From: an uncultured Gammaproteobacteria bacterium
GTDB lineage: Bacteria; Pseudomonadota; Gammaproteobacteria; SZUA-140
Reading direction: 5' to 3'
NCBI GenBank assembly: GCA_945788675.1
Contig: CALZMY010000162.1
Location: 1 to 12,142 of the forward strand
DNA length: 12,142 nt
The position numbers and the translations under genes were made by a program. Numbering within the stretch: the first letter of the stretch is position 1; every line of letters starts with the position of its first letter. The notes below the pieces were generated by a model. The model was not told where the DNA came from. It was given only the letters and a program-made list of their open reading frames with translations, and ran no database searches. Below are positions 1-7,897 of the stretch, piece by piece.

Positions 1-72
1 GCTTACAGCGAAACCCGGGAGAACAGTGGCACGAACTCCCGGGTTTCGCTGTAAGCTCAGCCCGGGCTACAT
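1..72. repeat. REP-like dispersed repeat with a 21-bp perfect inverted repeat
   Basis: Bases 1-21 and 36-56 are perfect reverse complements around a 14-base loop. The arm contains the GC-rich core CGAAACCCGGGAG. Immediately after it lies a second palindrome, AGCCCGGGCT (59-68). Read on the minus strand, the stretch begins TGTAGCCCGGGCTGAGC and continues into GCGAAACCCGGG, which matches the style of short dispersed repeats common in gammaproteobacterial genomes. It lies just downstream of the minus-strand aminotransferase gene, so as RNA it would fold into a very stable hairpin that could end transcription or protect the 3' end. There is no clear T-run after it. The element may continue left of the window. 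Confidence 0.75.
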
Positions 73-86
73 TTATGCTCTTTTGG

Positions 87-1247
87 CTACGGTAAGTAGT
101 CTGTTAAGCGTGCTACCCCTTCACGCAGATTCTCAATCGACGTGGTATAAGCAAATCTTACATGGTGATTTGCGCGATGATCGCCGAAGTCGCACCCCGG
201 GGTAATCGCAACGCCTGCCTTCTCCAGAATATCGAGCACAAAGGCGTGACTGTCAGCGGTGAAACGACTGCAGTCTGCATAGAGATAGAACGCCCCCTGC
301 GGTACTGTGCTGATCTCAAAACCAAGCTGTTGCAACGCTGGCAACAGATAATCTCGTCTCGCCCTGAACTCGTCACGGCGCGCCTCAAGGATTTGCATCG
401 TCTCTGCTTCAAACGCGGCCAGTGCGGCGTGTTGCGCCATCGTCGGGGCAGCGAGAAAAATGTTCTGCGCCAGGCGATCGATCGCATCGACATAGGGCTC
501 CGGCGCGATCAGCCACCCCAGACGCCAACCTGTCATACCGAAGTACTTTGAAAAGCTGTTGATGATGAAGGCATCTGGCGCGTGCGCCAGCAGTGACACC
601 GCCTGTTGCTCGTAGGTCAGCATGGCGTAGATCTCGTCGATCATCAGACAACCCTGCTGCTTTTGTACAAAGGCGCTAATCTTAGCAACTTCGTTAGCAT
701 CGATCACGGTGCCAGTGGGATTGGATGGCGAAGCGAGCATCACCGCCTTTGTTGATGGAGACCAGTGTTGTTGAATCATCTCGGCCGTTAACTGGTATTC
801 ACTCGTGCTATCGACCGGTACACATTGCGCCTCACCACCCAACATGCGCACAAAATGGCGGTTACAGGGGTAACCAGGATCGGCCATCATCACACTATCG
901 TCCGGGTTGACGGTGACACCGAGCGCCAGCTGCAATGCGCCAGAGGCCCCCGGCGTGATGATAATACGCTGAGCCGAGACCTCTACCCCCAGTTGGTCAC
1001 GGTAAAACTCCGACAACCGTGCGCGCAGCTCGGGTAGACCTGCCGCTGGGGTATAGTGGGTCTTGCCCGCGTTTAGCGCATCGATCCCGGCACGGGTAAT
1101 CGGCTGCGGGGTTTCAAAATCGGGTTCGCCCACTTCCATATGAATAATAGATCGCCCCTGCCGCTCCAGCTCGCGCGCTCGCGTCAGTAAGTCCATCACA
1201 TAAAAAGGCCTGATTCCCGACATACGCTCGGCGATGGCTATATCCAT
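87..1247 (-). CDS. PLP-dependent class I/II aminotransferase (aspartate aminotransferase fold)
   Basis: A cytoplasmic fold-type I pyridoxal-phosphate aminotransferase of 386 residues, normal length for the family. Visible motifs are MEVGEPDF near the N terminus, YTPAAGLPELR, the cofactor-contacting SPSNPTG (Asn about 176), IDEIYA (Asp about 204, Tyr about 207), and SFSKYFGMTGWRLGW with the Schiff-base lysine at about 234. HHVRFAY near the C terminus carries the likely substrate carboxylate-binding arginine. The start chosen is ATG at 1247, because GAGG lies 8 bases upstream. A TTG at 1253 would sit only 2 bases from that site. The substrate cannot be read from sequence; alanine, aspartate or aromatic amino acids are all possible. 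The gene diverges from dksA and ends next to the REP-like hairpin. Confidence 0.93.
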   Translation of the reverse strand: MDIAIAERMSGIRPFYVMDLLTRARELERQGRSIIHMEVGEPDFETPQPITRAGIDALNAGKTHYTPAAGLPELRARLSEFYRDQLGVEVSAQRIIITPGASGALQLALGVTVNPDDSVMMADPGYPCNRHFVRMLGGEAQCVPVDSTSEYQLTAEMIQQHWSPSTKAVMLASPSNPTGTVIDANEVAKISAFVQKQQGCLMIDEIYAMLTYEQQAVSLLAHAPDAFIINSFSKYFGMTGWRLGWLIAPEPYVDAIDRLAQNIFLAAPTMAQHAALAAFEAETMQILEARRDEFRARRDYLLPALQQLGFEISTVPQGAFYLYADCSRFTADSHAFVLDILEKAGVAITPGCDFGDHRANHHVRFAYTTSIENLREGVARLTDYLP

Positions 1248-1439
1248 TAACAATTCCTCTTATTATCAATTACTTATAATGCAAATCTCGAAAAAATACC
1301 AGATCTACCAGGCCATGTATGATGAATAAACGTACATTTCCGCGCCACAAATCAAGATATTATTTGCTCACCACGTCACACAACACAAATATATGCATGC
1401 AATGTACGGGCATTCCGCTATCTTATGCAATCTAAAGCA

Positions 1440-1468
1440 TTGAGTCTCTTCGATCTTTCTGGTATAAA
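1440..1468 (+). promoter_or_regulatory. Probable sigma70 promoter of dksA
   Basis: TTGAGT (1440-1445) and TATAAA (1463-1468) are separated by exactly 17 bases. TG one base before the -10 box (TGGTATAAA) gives an extended -10. Transcription would begin near 1475, leaving a leader of about 35 bases with a GGGAG ribosome site at 1495-1499, 10 bases before the dksA ATG. The 256-base intergenic region must also hold the promoter of the divergent aminotransferase gene, which I could not assign. Confidence 0.6.
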
Positions 1469-1509
1469 TCCGGGTTTATTTCGCAAGCGCATGTGGGAGA
1501 TATCACGCA

Positions 1510-2265
1510 ATGGCGGCAGCAAGAAAGAAGGCAGTGTCGAAAAAAGCGGTTAAAAAATCAACTGTTAAGAAAGCGGCTGTAAAGAAGAAGGTTGCCACCA
1601 AAAAGGCGGTAACAAAGAAAGCTACAACCACAAAAAAAGCGGTTGCGAAAAAGACCACGGCAAAAAAGGCAGTTGCAAAAAAGGCGGTCACCAAAAAAGC
1701 AGTTACTAAAAAAGTAGCGACTAAAGCGGCCGTCAAGAAAAAAGTGACTAAGACAAAAACACCAGCTCCAGTAACGAAGAAAACAGCGACAGTGACAACA
1801 GCGAAAACAGTAAAAAAAGCAGCACCAGCGAAAAAAGCTGCAGCACCAGTGGCCACTCAGGGAGGCTTTGCCCCCTACATGGAGAAAAAGGGTGAGGAGT
1901 ATATGAATGAGGCCCAGACGGCCCATTTCATCAAGATTCTGGAAGCCTGGAAAACGGAATTGATGGAAGAGGTTGATCGCACTGTGCATCACATGCAAGA
2001 TGAAGCAGCCAACTTTCCTGACCCCAATGATCGTGCCAGCCAGGAATCAGAATTTGCGCTGGAACTACGCGCACGTGATCGAGAACGCAAGCTGATTAAA
2101 AAGATCGATGAGTCGATCAACAATCTCAAAAACGAAGACTACGGCTACTGCAACATCTGTGGCATCGAAATCGGCATTCGACGCCTCGAGGCAAGGCCCA
2201 CCGCCAGCCTCTGTATTGATTGTAAGACGCTGGATGAGATCCGCGAAAAACAGGTACGAGGCTAA
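1510..2265 (+). CDS. dksA: DksA-family RNA polymerase-binding regulator with a lysine-rich histone-H1-like N-terminal tail
   Basis: DksA binds in the RNA polymerase secondary channel and, with ppGpp, reprograms transcription of stable RNA and biosynthesis genes. Residues about 118-251 form a full canonical DksA. They include GEEYMNEAQ, the coiled-coil-tip motif DPNDRA (Asp171, Asp174, Ala176), and a zinc finger with Cys214, Cys217, Cys235 and Cys238 followed by TLDEIREKQ. These positions equal E. coli numbering plus 100. Residues 1-117 are an added low-complexity tail of Lys, Ala, Val and Thr in KKAVx repeats, with about 40 lysines and no Asp or Glu, resembling histone H1 or AlgP/HctB-type DNA-binding tails. 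The tail is in frame and open from the first ATG, which has a ribosome site (GGGAG). Tail function is not known to me; nucleic-acid binding is inference. Confidence 0.93.
   Translation: MAAARKKAVSKKAVKKSTVKKAAVKKKVATKKAVTKKATTTKKAVAKKTTAKKAVAKKAVTKKAVTKKVATKAAVKKKVTKTKTPAPVTKKTATVTTAKTVKKAAPAKKAAAPVATQGGFAPYMEKKGEEYMNEAQTAHFIKILEAWKTELMEEVDRTVHHMQDEAANFPDPNDRASQESEFALELRARDRERKLIKKIDESINNLKNEDYGYCNICGIEIGIRRLEARPTASLCIDCKTLDEIREKQVRG
1633..1725 (+). repeat. Imperfect 15-bp tandem coding repeats (KKAVx) in the dksA tail
   Basis: Within the dksA tail, residues about 42-72 repeat the five-residue unit Lys-Lys-Ala-Val-(Ala/Thr), giving an A-rich 15-bp periodic DNA pattern around AAAAAAGC. The copies differ at synonymous positions, so this is not a fresh duplication. 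Similar but less regular units extend over most of residues 10-110. Confidence 0.7.
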
Positions 2266-2303
2266 GCAATCCACCACGCAGCCCTTTTCGTCCTTCGCTG
2301 TTC

Positions 2304-2330
2304 CGGGGTGGCCATAGTGCCATCCCGCTT
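2304..2330 (+). terminator. Possible rho-independent terminator after dksA
   Basis: CGGGGTGGC (2304-2312) pairs with GCCATCCCG (2319-2327): nine pairs including one G-U, around a 6-base loop. It is followed by CTTTATTCATT, which is only moderately T-rich. It sits about 40 bases after the dksA stop, a natural position for a terminator. Confidence 0.4.
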
Positions 2331-2340
2331 TATTCATTCC

Positions 2341-2466
2341 ATGGCAATTCTGCTATCCCATTTCACACACTTCATTTCGACCATCTTATTAAGCGTGGCG
2401 ACATCCGCTGCTGCGGCAGATTTTCACAGCGCTAAAGATTCATTTTATTTAAGACACGACATCTAG
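2341..2466 (+). CDS. Possible 41-residue leader or secreted peptide upstream of acs
   Basis: An ATG at 2341 opens a 41-codon frame ending in TAG at 2464-2466. The peptide has a hydrophobic stretch (ISTILLSVATSAAAA) ending in an Ala-rich segment before Asp-Phe-His, like a signal-peptide cleavage region. It lacks the usual positive residues near the start and has no clear ribosome site. Its stop codon overlaps the acs ribosome site (TAGAGGG), so it could act as a translated leader, or it may be a chance frame. Confidence 0.2.
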   Translation: MAILLSHFTHFISTILLSVATSAAAADFHSAKDSFYLRHDI

Positions 2467-2479
2467 AGGGAAAATCACC

Positions 2480-4441
<1,962 letters not shown>

Positions 4442-4466
4442 CGTTACTAGCTAACATCATCACACC

Positions 4467-4486
4467 CATGAACAAGGACGTTCATG
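4467..4486. repeat. Perfect 7-bp inverted repeat between acs and the PilZ gene
   Basis: CATGAAC (4467-4473) and GTTCATG (4480-4486) are exact reverse complements around 6 bases. It could be a weak hairpin at the end of acs mRNA, since no T-run follows, or an operator for the downstream cluster. The sequence does not decide between them. Confidence 0.4.
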
Positions 4487-4502
4487 TAATACTAGGAGCG
4501 CT

Positions 4503-4537
4503 TTTGACTAATACCCATATAGAAATATAGGTCAAAT
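4503..4537 (+). promoter_or_regulatory. Possible promoter and overlapping inverted repeat for the PilZ-Moco cluster
   Basis: TTGACT (4504-4509) and TATAGG (4526-4531) are 16 bases apart, a modest sigma70-like match. The same stretch starts with TTTGAC and ends with GTCAAA, a 6-bp inverted repeat with an inner ATAT..ATAT pair. The putative -35 and -10 boxes therefore lie inside a dyad that could bind a repressor. The rest of the 184-base gap holds nothing else I can name. Confidence 0.3.
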
Positions 4538-4625
4538 TTCTGCTACCTGCCCCTTCAGTTGCTCTCTGACATGTCGATATGGCTCTCCGAAGTATAAACT
4601 TTATCATCATGACAGGAGCCCAGGA

Positions 4626-5111
4626 ATGGTCACCAGCAGCAGCGAAAAACGCCTTGCGCAAAGACACTCGATTGCAGATGCCAAAACCACCGATAGCAAT
4701 GGGCTCTTTTATATCCTCATCGACAACGAACAACATGAAATCACCGACACCCATGATGTCTCCATCAGCGGTGTCAGGGTACTGCTGAAGACCCCGTTGC
4801 GCGAAGAAAGCCAACTAACCCTCTCCTATCTAATCGATGGCCTGAGCATGTCGATTCAGTCAAAAGTCGTCTGGTCTGAGCTCGACAATGAAACCGGACT
4901 CTTCCTGACCGGGATAAAGTTCAACCCGACGCAGACAGACTTCAGCACGCTCTTTTTTCTCGCCTTCAGAAAACAAATCGTTAATACTTGTCATACGCCC
5001 CGAACTCGACAAGTAGGACACCATGACATTCACACCACTCAAGATTGCACTGTTGACCGTCTCCGATACTCGCAACGACGAAACCGACGACTCCGGCAAA
5101 TACCTTGTTGA
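4626..5111 (+). CDS. PilZ-domain protein (probable cyclic di-GMP receptor)
   Basis: PilZ domains bind cyclic di-GMP and relay it to motility, polysaccharide or other effectors. Both signature motifs are present: RLAQR (RxxxR, Arg9 to Arg13) and DVSISG (DxSxxG, Asp44 to Gly49). Beta strands follow, ending in TGIKFN (95-100) and a helix LFFLAFRKQIV. The PilZ fold is complete by about residue 120. The remaining 40 residues, rich in Arg, His and Thr, come from sequence that overlaps moaB by 89 bases. AGGAG (4614-4618) lies 7 bases before the ATG. The protein is cytoplasmic, with no signal or membrane segment. A slip in the T6 run at 4953-4958 would instead end the protein at TAG 5014-5016, just before moaB. 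The partner is unknown. Confidence 0.85.
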   Translation: MVTSSSEKRLAQRHSIADAKTTDSNGLFYILIDNEQHEITDTHDVSISGVRVLLKTPLREESQLTLSYLIDGLSMSIQSKVVWSELDNETGLFLTGIKFNPTQTDFSTLFFLAFRKQIVNTCHTPRTRQVGHHDIHTTQDCTVDRLRYSQRRNRRLRQIPC

Positions 5112-5535
5112 ACAGATCACCCAGAGCGGTCACACCATGGCCGACAAAAAGGTCATCCTGCCTGATAACATCTACCAGATACGCGCCATGGTCTCTCGCT
5201 GGATCGTCGATGACAATGTTCAGTGTGTTATTATCAGCGGCGGCACGGGGCTCACCGGTCGTGACGGTACCCCCGAGGCGATCATGCCTCTACTGGATAA
5301 AGAGATCGAAGGCTTTGGGGAGCTCTTTCGCATGCTCTCATTTAATGAAATCAGGACCTCGACAATACAGTCACGCGCATTAGGCGGCATTGCCAACGCA
5401 ACCTTTCTCTTCTCTGTTCCCGGTTCTCCCGGCGCCTGCAGAACTGCCTGGGAGGGGATTCTCAAGGATCAACTCGACAGCCGTAACAAGCCGTGTAACT
5501 TTGTTCAATTGATTCCACGGCTACGCGAGATCTAG
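5023..5535 (+). CDS. moaB: Molybdenum cofactor biosynthesis protein MoaB/Mog family (molybdopterin adenylyltransferase type)
   Basis: MoaB/MogA-fold proteins bind molybdopterin, and Mog-type members adenylylate it ahead of molybdate insertion. The 170 residues match family length. The opening KIALLTVSDTR is typical. ISGGTGLTGRDGTPEAI (71-87) holds the GGTG loop and the conserved Asp81 and Glu85. FGELFRMLSFNEI, TSTIQSRALGGIANATFLFSVPGS and CRTAWEGIL follow, close to E. coli MoaB. The ATG at 5023 has AGGA (5015-5018) 4 bases upstream. No separate mogA is in the window, so this protein may do the adenylylation step here. It overlaps the PilZ frame upstream, and moeA follows 2 bases after its TAG. 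Confidence 0.94.
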   Translation: MTFTPLKIALLTVSDTRNDETDDSGKYLVEQITQSGHTMADKKVILPDNIYQIRAMVSRWIVDDNVQCVIISGGTGLTGRDGTPEAIMPLLDKEIEGFGELFRMLSFNEIRTSTIQSRALGGIANATFLFSVPGSPGACRTAWEGILKDQLDSRNKPCNFVQLIPRLREI

Positions 5536-5537
5536 CC

Positions 5538-6761
5538 ATCACCTCGAAGCCCTCTTTACTGGCGGCCAGTGACGCAGTTGGACGGTTACTGGCACAAGCA
5601 CGCACTGTCGATCACATTGAGCAATGCCCACTGCCCAATGCGCTGGGACGCGTACTCGCCCAACCGCTCACCGCATCCCATCCCATCCCGCCCACCGACA
5701 ATAGTGCAATGGATGGTTACGCGTTACGTCACGGCGACCTCGTGTCACAGGGGACCACCACGCTGCCCGTCTCGCAACGCATCATCGCTGGCGATGTGCC
5801 GCAAGCGCTGCTCGCCGGCAGTGCGGCACGCATCTTCACTGGCGCATCTCTCCCCGCGGGCGCCGATACCGTCGTCGCACAGGAACAGTGCTTAGCTGCA
5901 CACGATCATGTCACGATCAATACAACCACTCGCCTCGGTCAACATATCCGCCGGGCCGGTGAAGATATCGAACAAGGCAGCACCTTTATGCAAGCAGGTT
6001 GTCGTATTCAGCCACAGGCGATGGGACTGATCGCCGCCAACGGCATCGCTGCTATCCCGGTGTTTCGTCGACTAAAGGTCGCACTGCTATCCACCGGCAA
6101 TGAACTGCTGATGCCGGGCGAGGCCATGCAGGCGGGTAAATTTTATAATGCTAATCACTTCACGCTAACAGGACTGCTTCAGGCACTTGGCTGCGAGATC
6201 GTCGACCTCGGCATTACCTGCGACAAGTTATCAGCGACCGTGGATGCGTTCAAATATGCCAGCACAAAAGCAGACCTGATCATCAGCAGCGGCGGTGTCT
6301 CGGTCGGTGAAGAAGATCACGTCAAAGCGGCCATCGAACAACTCGGCACACTGGATATCTGGAAACTCAACATCAAACCCGGCAAACCGCTCGCCTTTGG
6401 ACATATTGGTGACAAACCCTTTTTTGGCCTGCCCGGCAACCCGGTGTCACTGTTTGTCACCTTCTGTCTCTTTGCACGCCCATTTATTCTAAGCATGCAG
6501 GGTGTCGAAAATGTATTGCCACAGACAATCAGGCTCAGCGCACAATTCAGCCACGAAAAAAAAGGTACACGTCAGGAATATGTACGTTCATACATCTCGA
6601 CCACCGACAACGGTTCAGTGGTCACCATCTTTGGCAAACAGGGCTCCGGTGTGTTGAGCTCGACAGTGTGGGCAAACAGCCTGACCATCATTCCACCGAC
6701 AACCACCATCATCCCTGGTGATCAGGTCGAGGTAATTCCGTTCAGTGAGTTGCTCACTTGA
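5538..6761 (+). CDS. moeA: Molybdopterin molybdenumtransferase MoeA, apparently with a non-canonical start
   Basis: MoeA inserts molybdate into adenylylated molybdopterin. Conserved segments include DNSAMDGYALR (about 54-64), FTGASLPAGADTVV (about 100-113), RRAGEDI, the MPT-binding SSGGVSVGEEDH (about 250-261), KPGKPLAFG and GLPGNPVS (about 297-304), then the C-terminal beta domain. The frame is open from a TAA at 5496-5498 but has no ATG, GTG or TTG before ATG 5709. That ATG sits inside the DNSAMDGYA motif, has no ribosome site, and would remove about 57 conserved residues. Conserved-looking sequence (GRLLAQA, NALGRVLAQPL) precedes it. ATC at 5538, two bases after the moaB stop, gives 407 residues and puts the motif Asp at 59, as in E. 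coli. CTG 5559 is an alternative. A base error or mutation in an ATG is also possible. Confidence 0.9.
   Translation: MTSKPSLLAASDAVGRLLAQARTVDHIEQCPLPNALGRVLAQPLTASHPIPPTDNSAMDGYALRHGDLVSQGTTTLPVSQRIIAGDVPQALLAGSAARIFTGASLPAGADTVVAQEQCLAAHDHVTINTTTRLGQHIRRAGEDIEQGSTFMQAGCRIQPQAMGLIAANGIAAIPVFRRLKVALLSTGNELLMPGEAMQAGKFYNANHFTLTGLLQALGCEIVDLGITCDKLSATVDAFKYASTKADLIISSGGVSVGEEDHVKAAIEQLGTLDIWKLNIKPGKPLAFGHIGDKPFFGLPGNPVSLFVTFCLFARPFILSMQGVENVLPQTIRLSAQFSHEKKGTRQEYVRSYISTTDNGSVVTIFGKQGSGVLSSTVWANSLTIIPPTTTIIPGDQVEVIPFSELLT
6744..6758 (+). promoter_or_regulatory. Perfect 6-bp hairpin at the moeA-mobA junction
   Basis: AGTGAG (6744-6749), loop TTG, CTCACT (6753-6758) form an exact stem-loop. It covers the only ribosome-site-like bases before mobA (GTGAG) and touches the first base of the mobA TTG start. 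Ribosomes finishing moeA would melt it, so it suggests coupled translation. This is inferred from position, not shown. Confidence 0.4.
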
Positions 6762-7372
6762 ACGCAACGGATAACATCAAGCCAGATGAGATTACCGCCG
6801 TGATCCTCGCTGGCGGTGAAGGCAGTCGTATGGGCGGCATCGATAAAGGATTGATTGAACTCAATGGACTACCACTGATCGAACATGTGATTGCACGCAT
6901 TGCGCCACAGGTATCTCAACTGATCATCAGCGCCAATCGCAACCTTGAACGTTATCAGGCGTATGGCTATCCCGTCATCAAAGATCAGATGAGAGACAAA
7001 GGACCGCTGGCCGGTATTCTCTGCGCATTGCAGCAGTGTCAAAGCGAGTGGCTACTCACCGTTCCGTGTGACACACCTCGCATATCGGACGATCTGGTCG
7101 CACGTATCCACAATGCAGCAGATGAAACACCAGCAGCTATCTATACCGCGCATGATGGTGAACAGCTACAACCCCTCTTCTCGATGATCCATTGTGACTT
7201 AACCGAATCATTGCAAGACTACCTTGCCGCAGGTCACCGCAAGGTCGCACGATGGCTGGAACAGCAGGGGGCTGTCGCCGTCGACTTCGCTGACCTGGCC
7301 GATACCTTTGCTAACATCAACACCCGCGAAATGCTGGCACAGTGCACGGCAAACGACGAACATCGCCATTGA
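6758..7372 (+). CDS. mobA: Molybdenum cofactor guanylyltransferase MobA
   Basis: Attaches GMP from GTP to Mo-molybdopterin, forming the MGD cofactor used by DMSO-reductase-family enzymes such as nitrate reductase and formate dehydrogenase. The 204 residues match the usual length. ILAGGEGSRMGGIDKG (16-31) is the nucleotide-binding signature, followed by KGPLAGI (81-87) and VPCDTP (102-107, with the metal-binding Asp105). A C-terminal part has FANINTREML. The start is TTG, sharing TTGA with the moeA stop (4-base overlap). The only later in-frame option, GTG at residue 15, falls too close to the LAGG motif. No strong ribosome site is visible, which fits coupling to moeA. No mobB follows. Confidence 0.93.
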   Translation: MNATDNIKPDEITAVILAGGEGSRMGGIDKGLIELNGLPLIEHVIARIAPQVSQLIISANRNLERYQAYGYPVIKDQMRDKGPLAGILCALQQCQSEWLLTVPCDTPRISDDLVARIHNAADETPAAIYTAHDGEQLQPLFSMIHCDLTESLQDYLAAGHRKVARWLEQQGAVAVDFADLADTFANINTREMLAQCTANDEHRH

Positions 7373-7897
7373 GCAGTAGCTTGTGCACGAAAGGATAAGT
7401 TATTCGAAATGGACAAACGATGCTGGCATTGAAGCGTAGTTTATCTACCTGTCAAAACCCACCACTACTCATGCTTGCATCTTCTGATAATCGCCTGCTA
7501 TCACTCACTAAAAACAATAAAGCATCAATAAGTTTATGATTAATAGTTATATTTTTTATTTCTAAAGATGTGTATGTTGAGTGTGTCAGGAGCTTGCCGA
7601 GGTCCGAGCCGGGAATCTAATCCGCCGTATGAAATATCTACAATGGAATGCAAAGTTAAAAGATCGACTTTTTATGCCCAATTGTCGATGCTGCCGAGTC
7701 GAAAGAAATTTTCCAATGCACTTCCAAAGAGCGAGTAACTATCACCTGTCTTCCCTGGGGAATAAATCACCCATGGAATATGAAAAAGCGACTGGGCTTT
7801 TTACCCGGGATAGCTCAGCTTTCCCCTAAGCTATTAAAGTTCAGTTATTGTTAGCCGAATTCATTAGTAGCCCTAAAATAGGCTGAATAATATTACT
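7373..7897. other. AT-rich intergenic region of 525 bp with one mobile-element remnant
   Basis: After mobA the sequence becomes AT-rich, especially about 7505-7570 (runs such as ATATTTTTTATTT). No tRNA, ncRNA or intact gene was seen. The only recognisable content is the transposase scrap at about 7581-7829. ATAGCT (7810-7815) and AGCTAT (7829-7834) form a short inverted repeat. No convincing promoter or ribosome site for the downstream gene could be assigned; TTGTTA and TAAAAT near 7848-7879 are 20 bases apart, too far for a normal promoter. Confidence 0.6.
7581..7829 (+). pseudogene. Decayed C-terminal fragment of an IS3-family transposase (orfB-like)
   Basis: An open frame of 82 codons from GTG 7581 ends with HLSSLGNKSPMEYEKATGL. 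This resembles the conserved C-terminal end of IS3-family OrfB integrases (Arg-x-His-Ser-x-Leu-Gly-x-x-Ser-Pro-x-x-Tyr/Phe-Glu). Just before it, VERNF in this frame and NALPKSE in the next frame look like the upstream ER-x-F-x-x-LK-x-E motif. Pieces of that domain thus seem to survive with a frameshift and an internal deletion. No terminal inverted repeats or target duplication were found. The first 35 codons resemble nothing I recognise. It is probably not a functional protein. Confidence 0.45.

Noticed and set aside
162..551. Plus-strand open frames inside the aminotransferase gene, and similar frames inside acs and the GGDEF-EAL gene.
   Set aside because: They lie inside strongly supported genes, have no ribosome sites or family motifs, and read as shadow frames.
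1251..1253. TTG at 1253 as the aminotransferase start.
   Set aside because: The GAGG ribosome site is only 2 bases away, while the ATG at 1247 has an 8-base spacing.
1503..1998. Long minus-strand open frames rich in Phe, Ala, Val or Cys opposite dksA.
   Set aside because: They are the complement of the lysine-rich repeat codons; low-complexity AAA/AAG codons remove stops on the other strand.
2396..2413. A sigma54-like site (TGGCGAC...GCTGC) upstream of acs.
   Set aside because: The GG to GC spacing is one base longer than the strict -24/-12 rule, and the core matches are poor.
5709..6761. ATG 5709 as the moeA start (350 residues).
   Set aside because: It cuts into the conserved DNSAMDGYA motif, has no ribosome site, and MoeA-like sequence continues upstream in the same frame.
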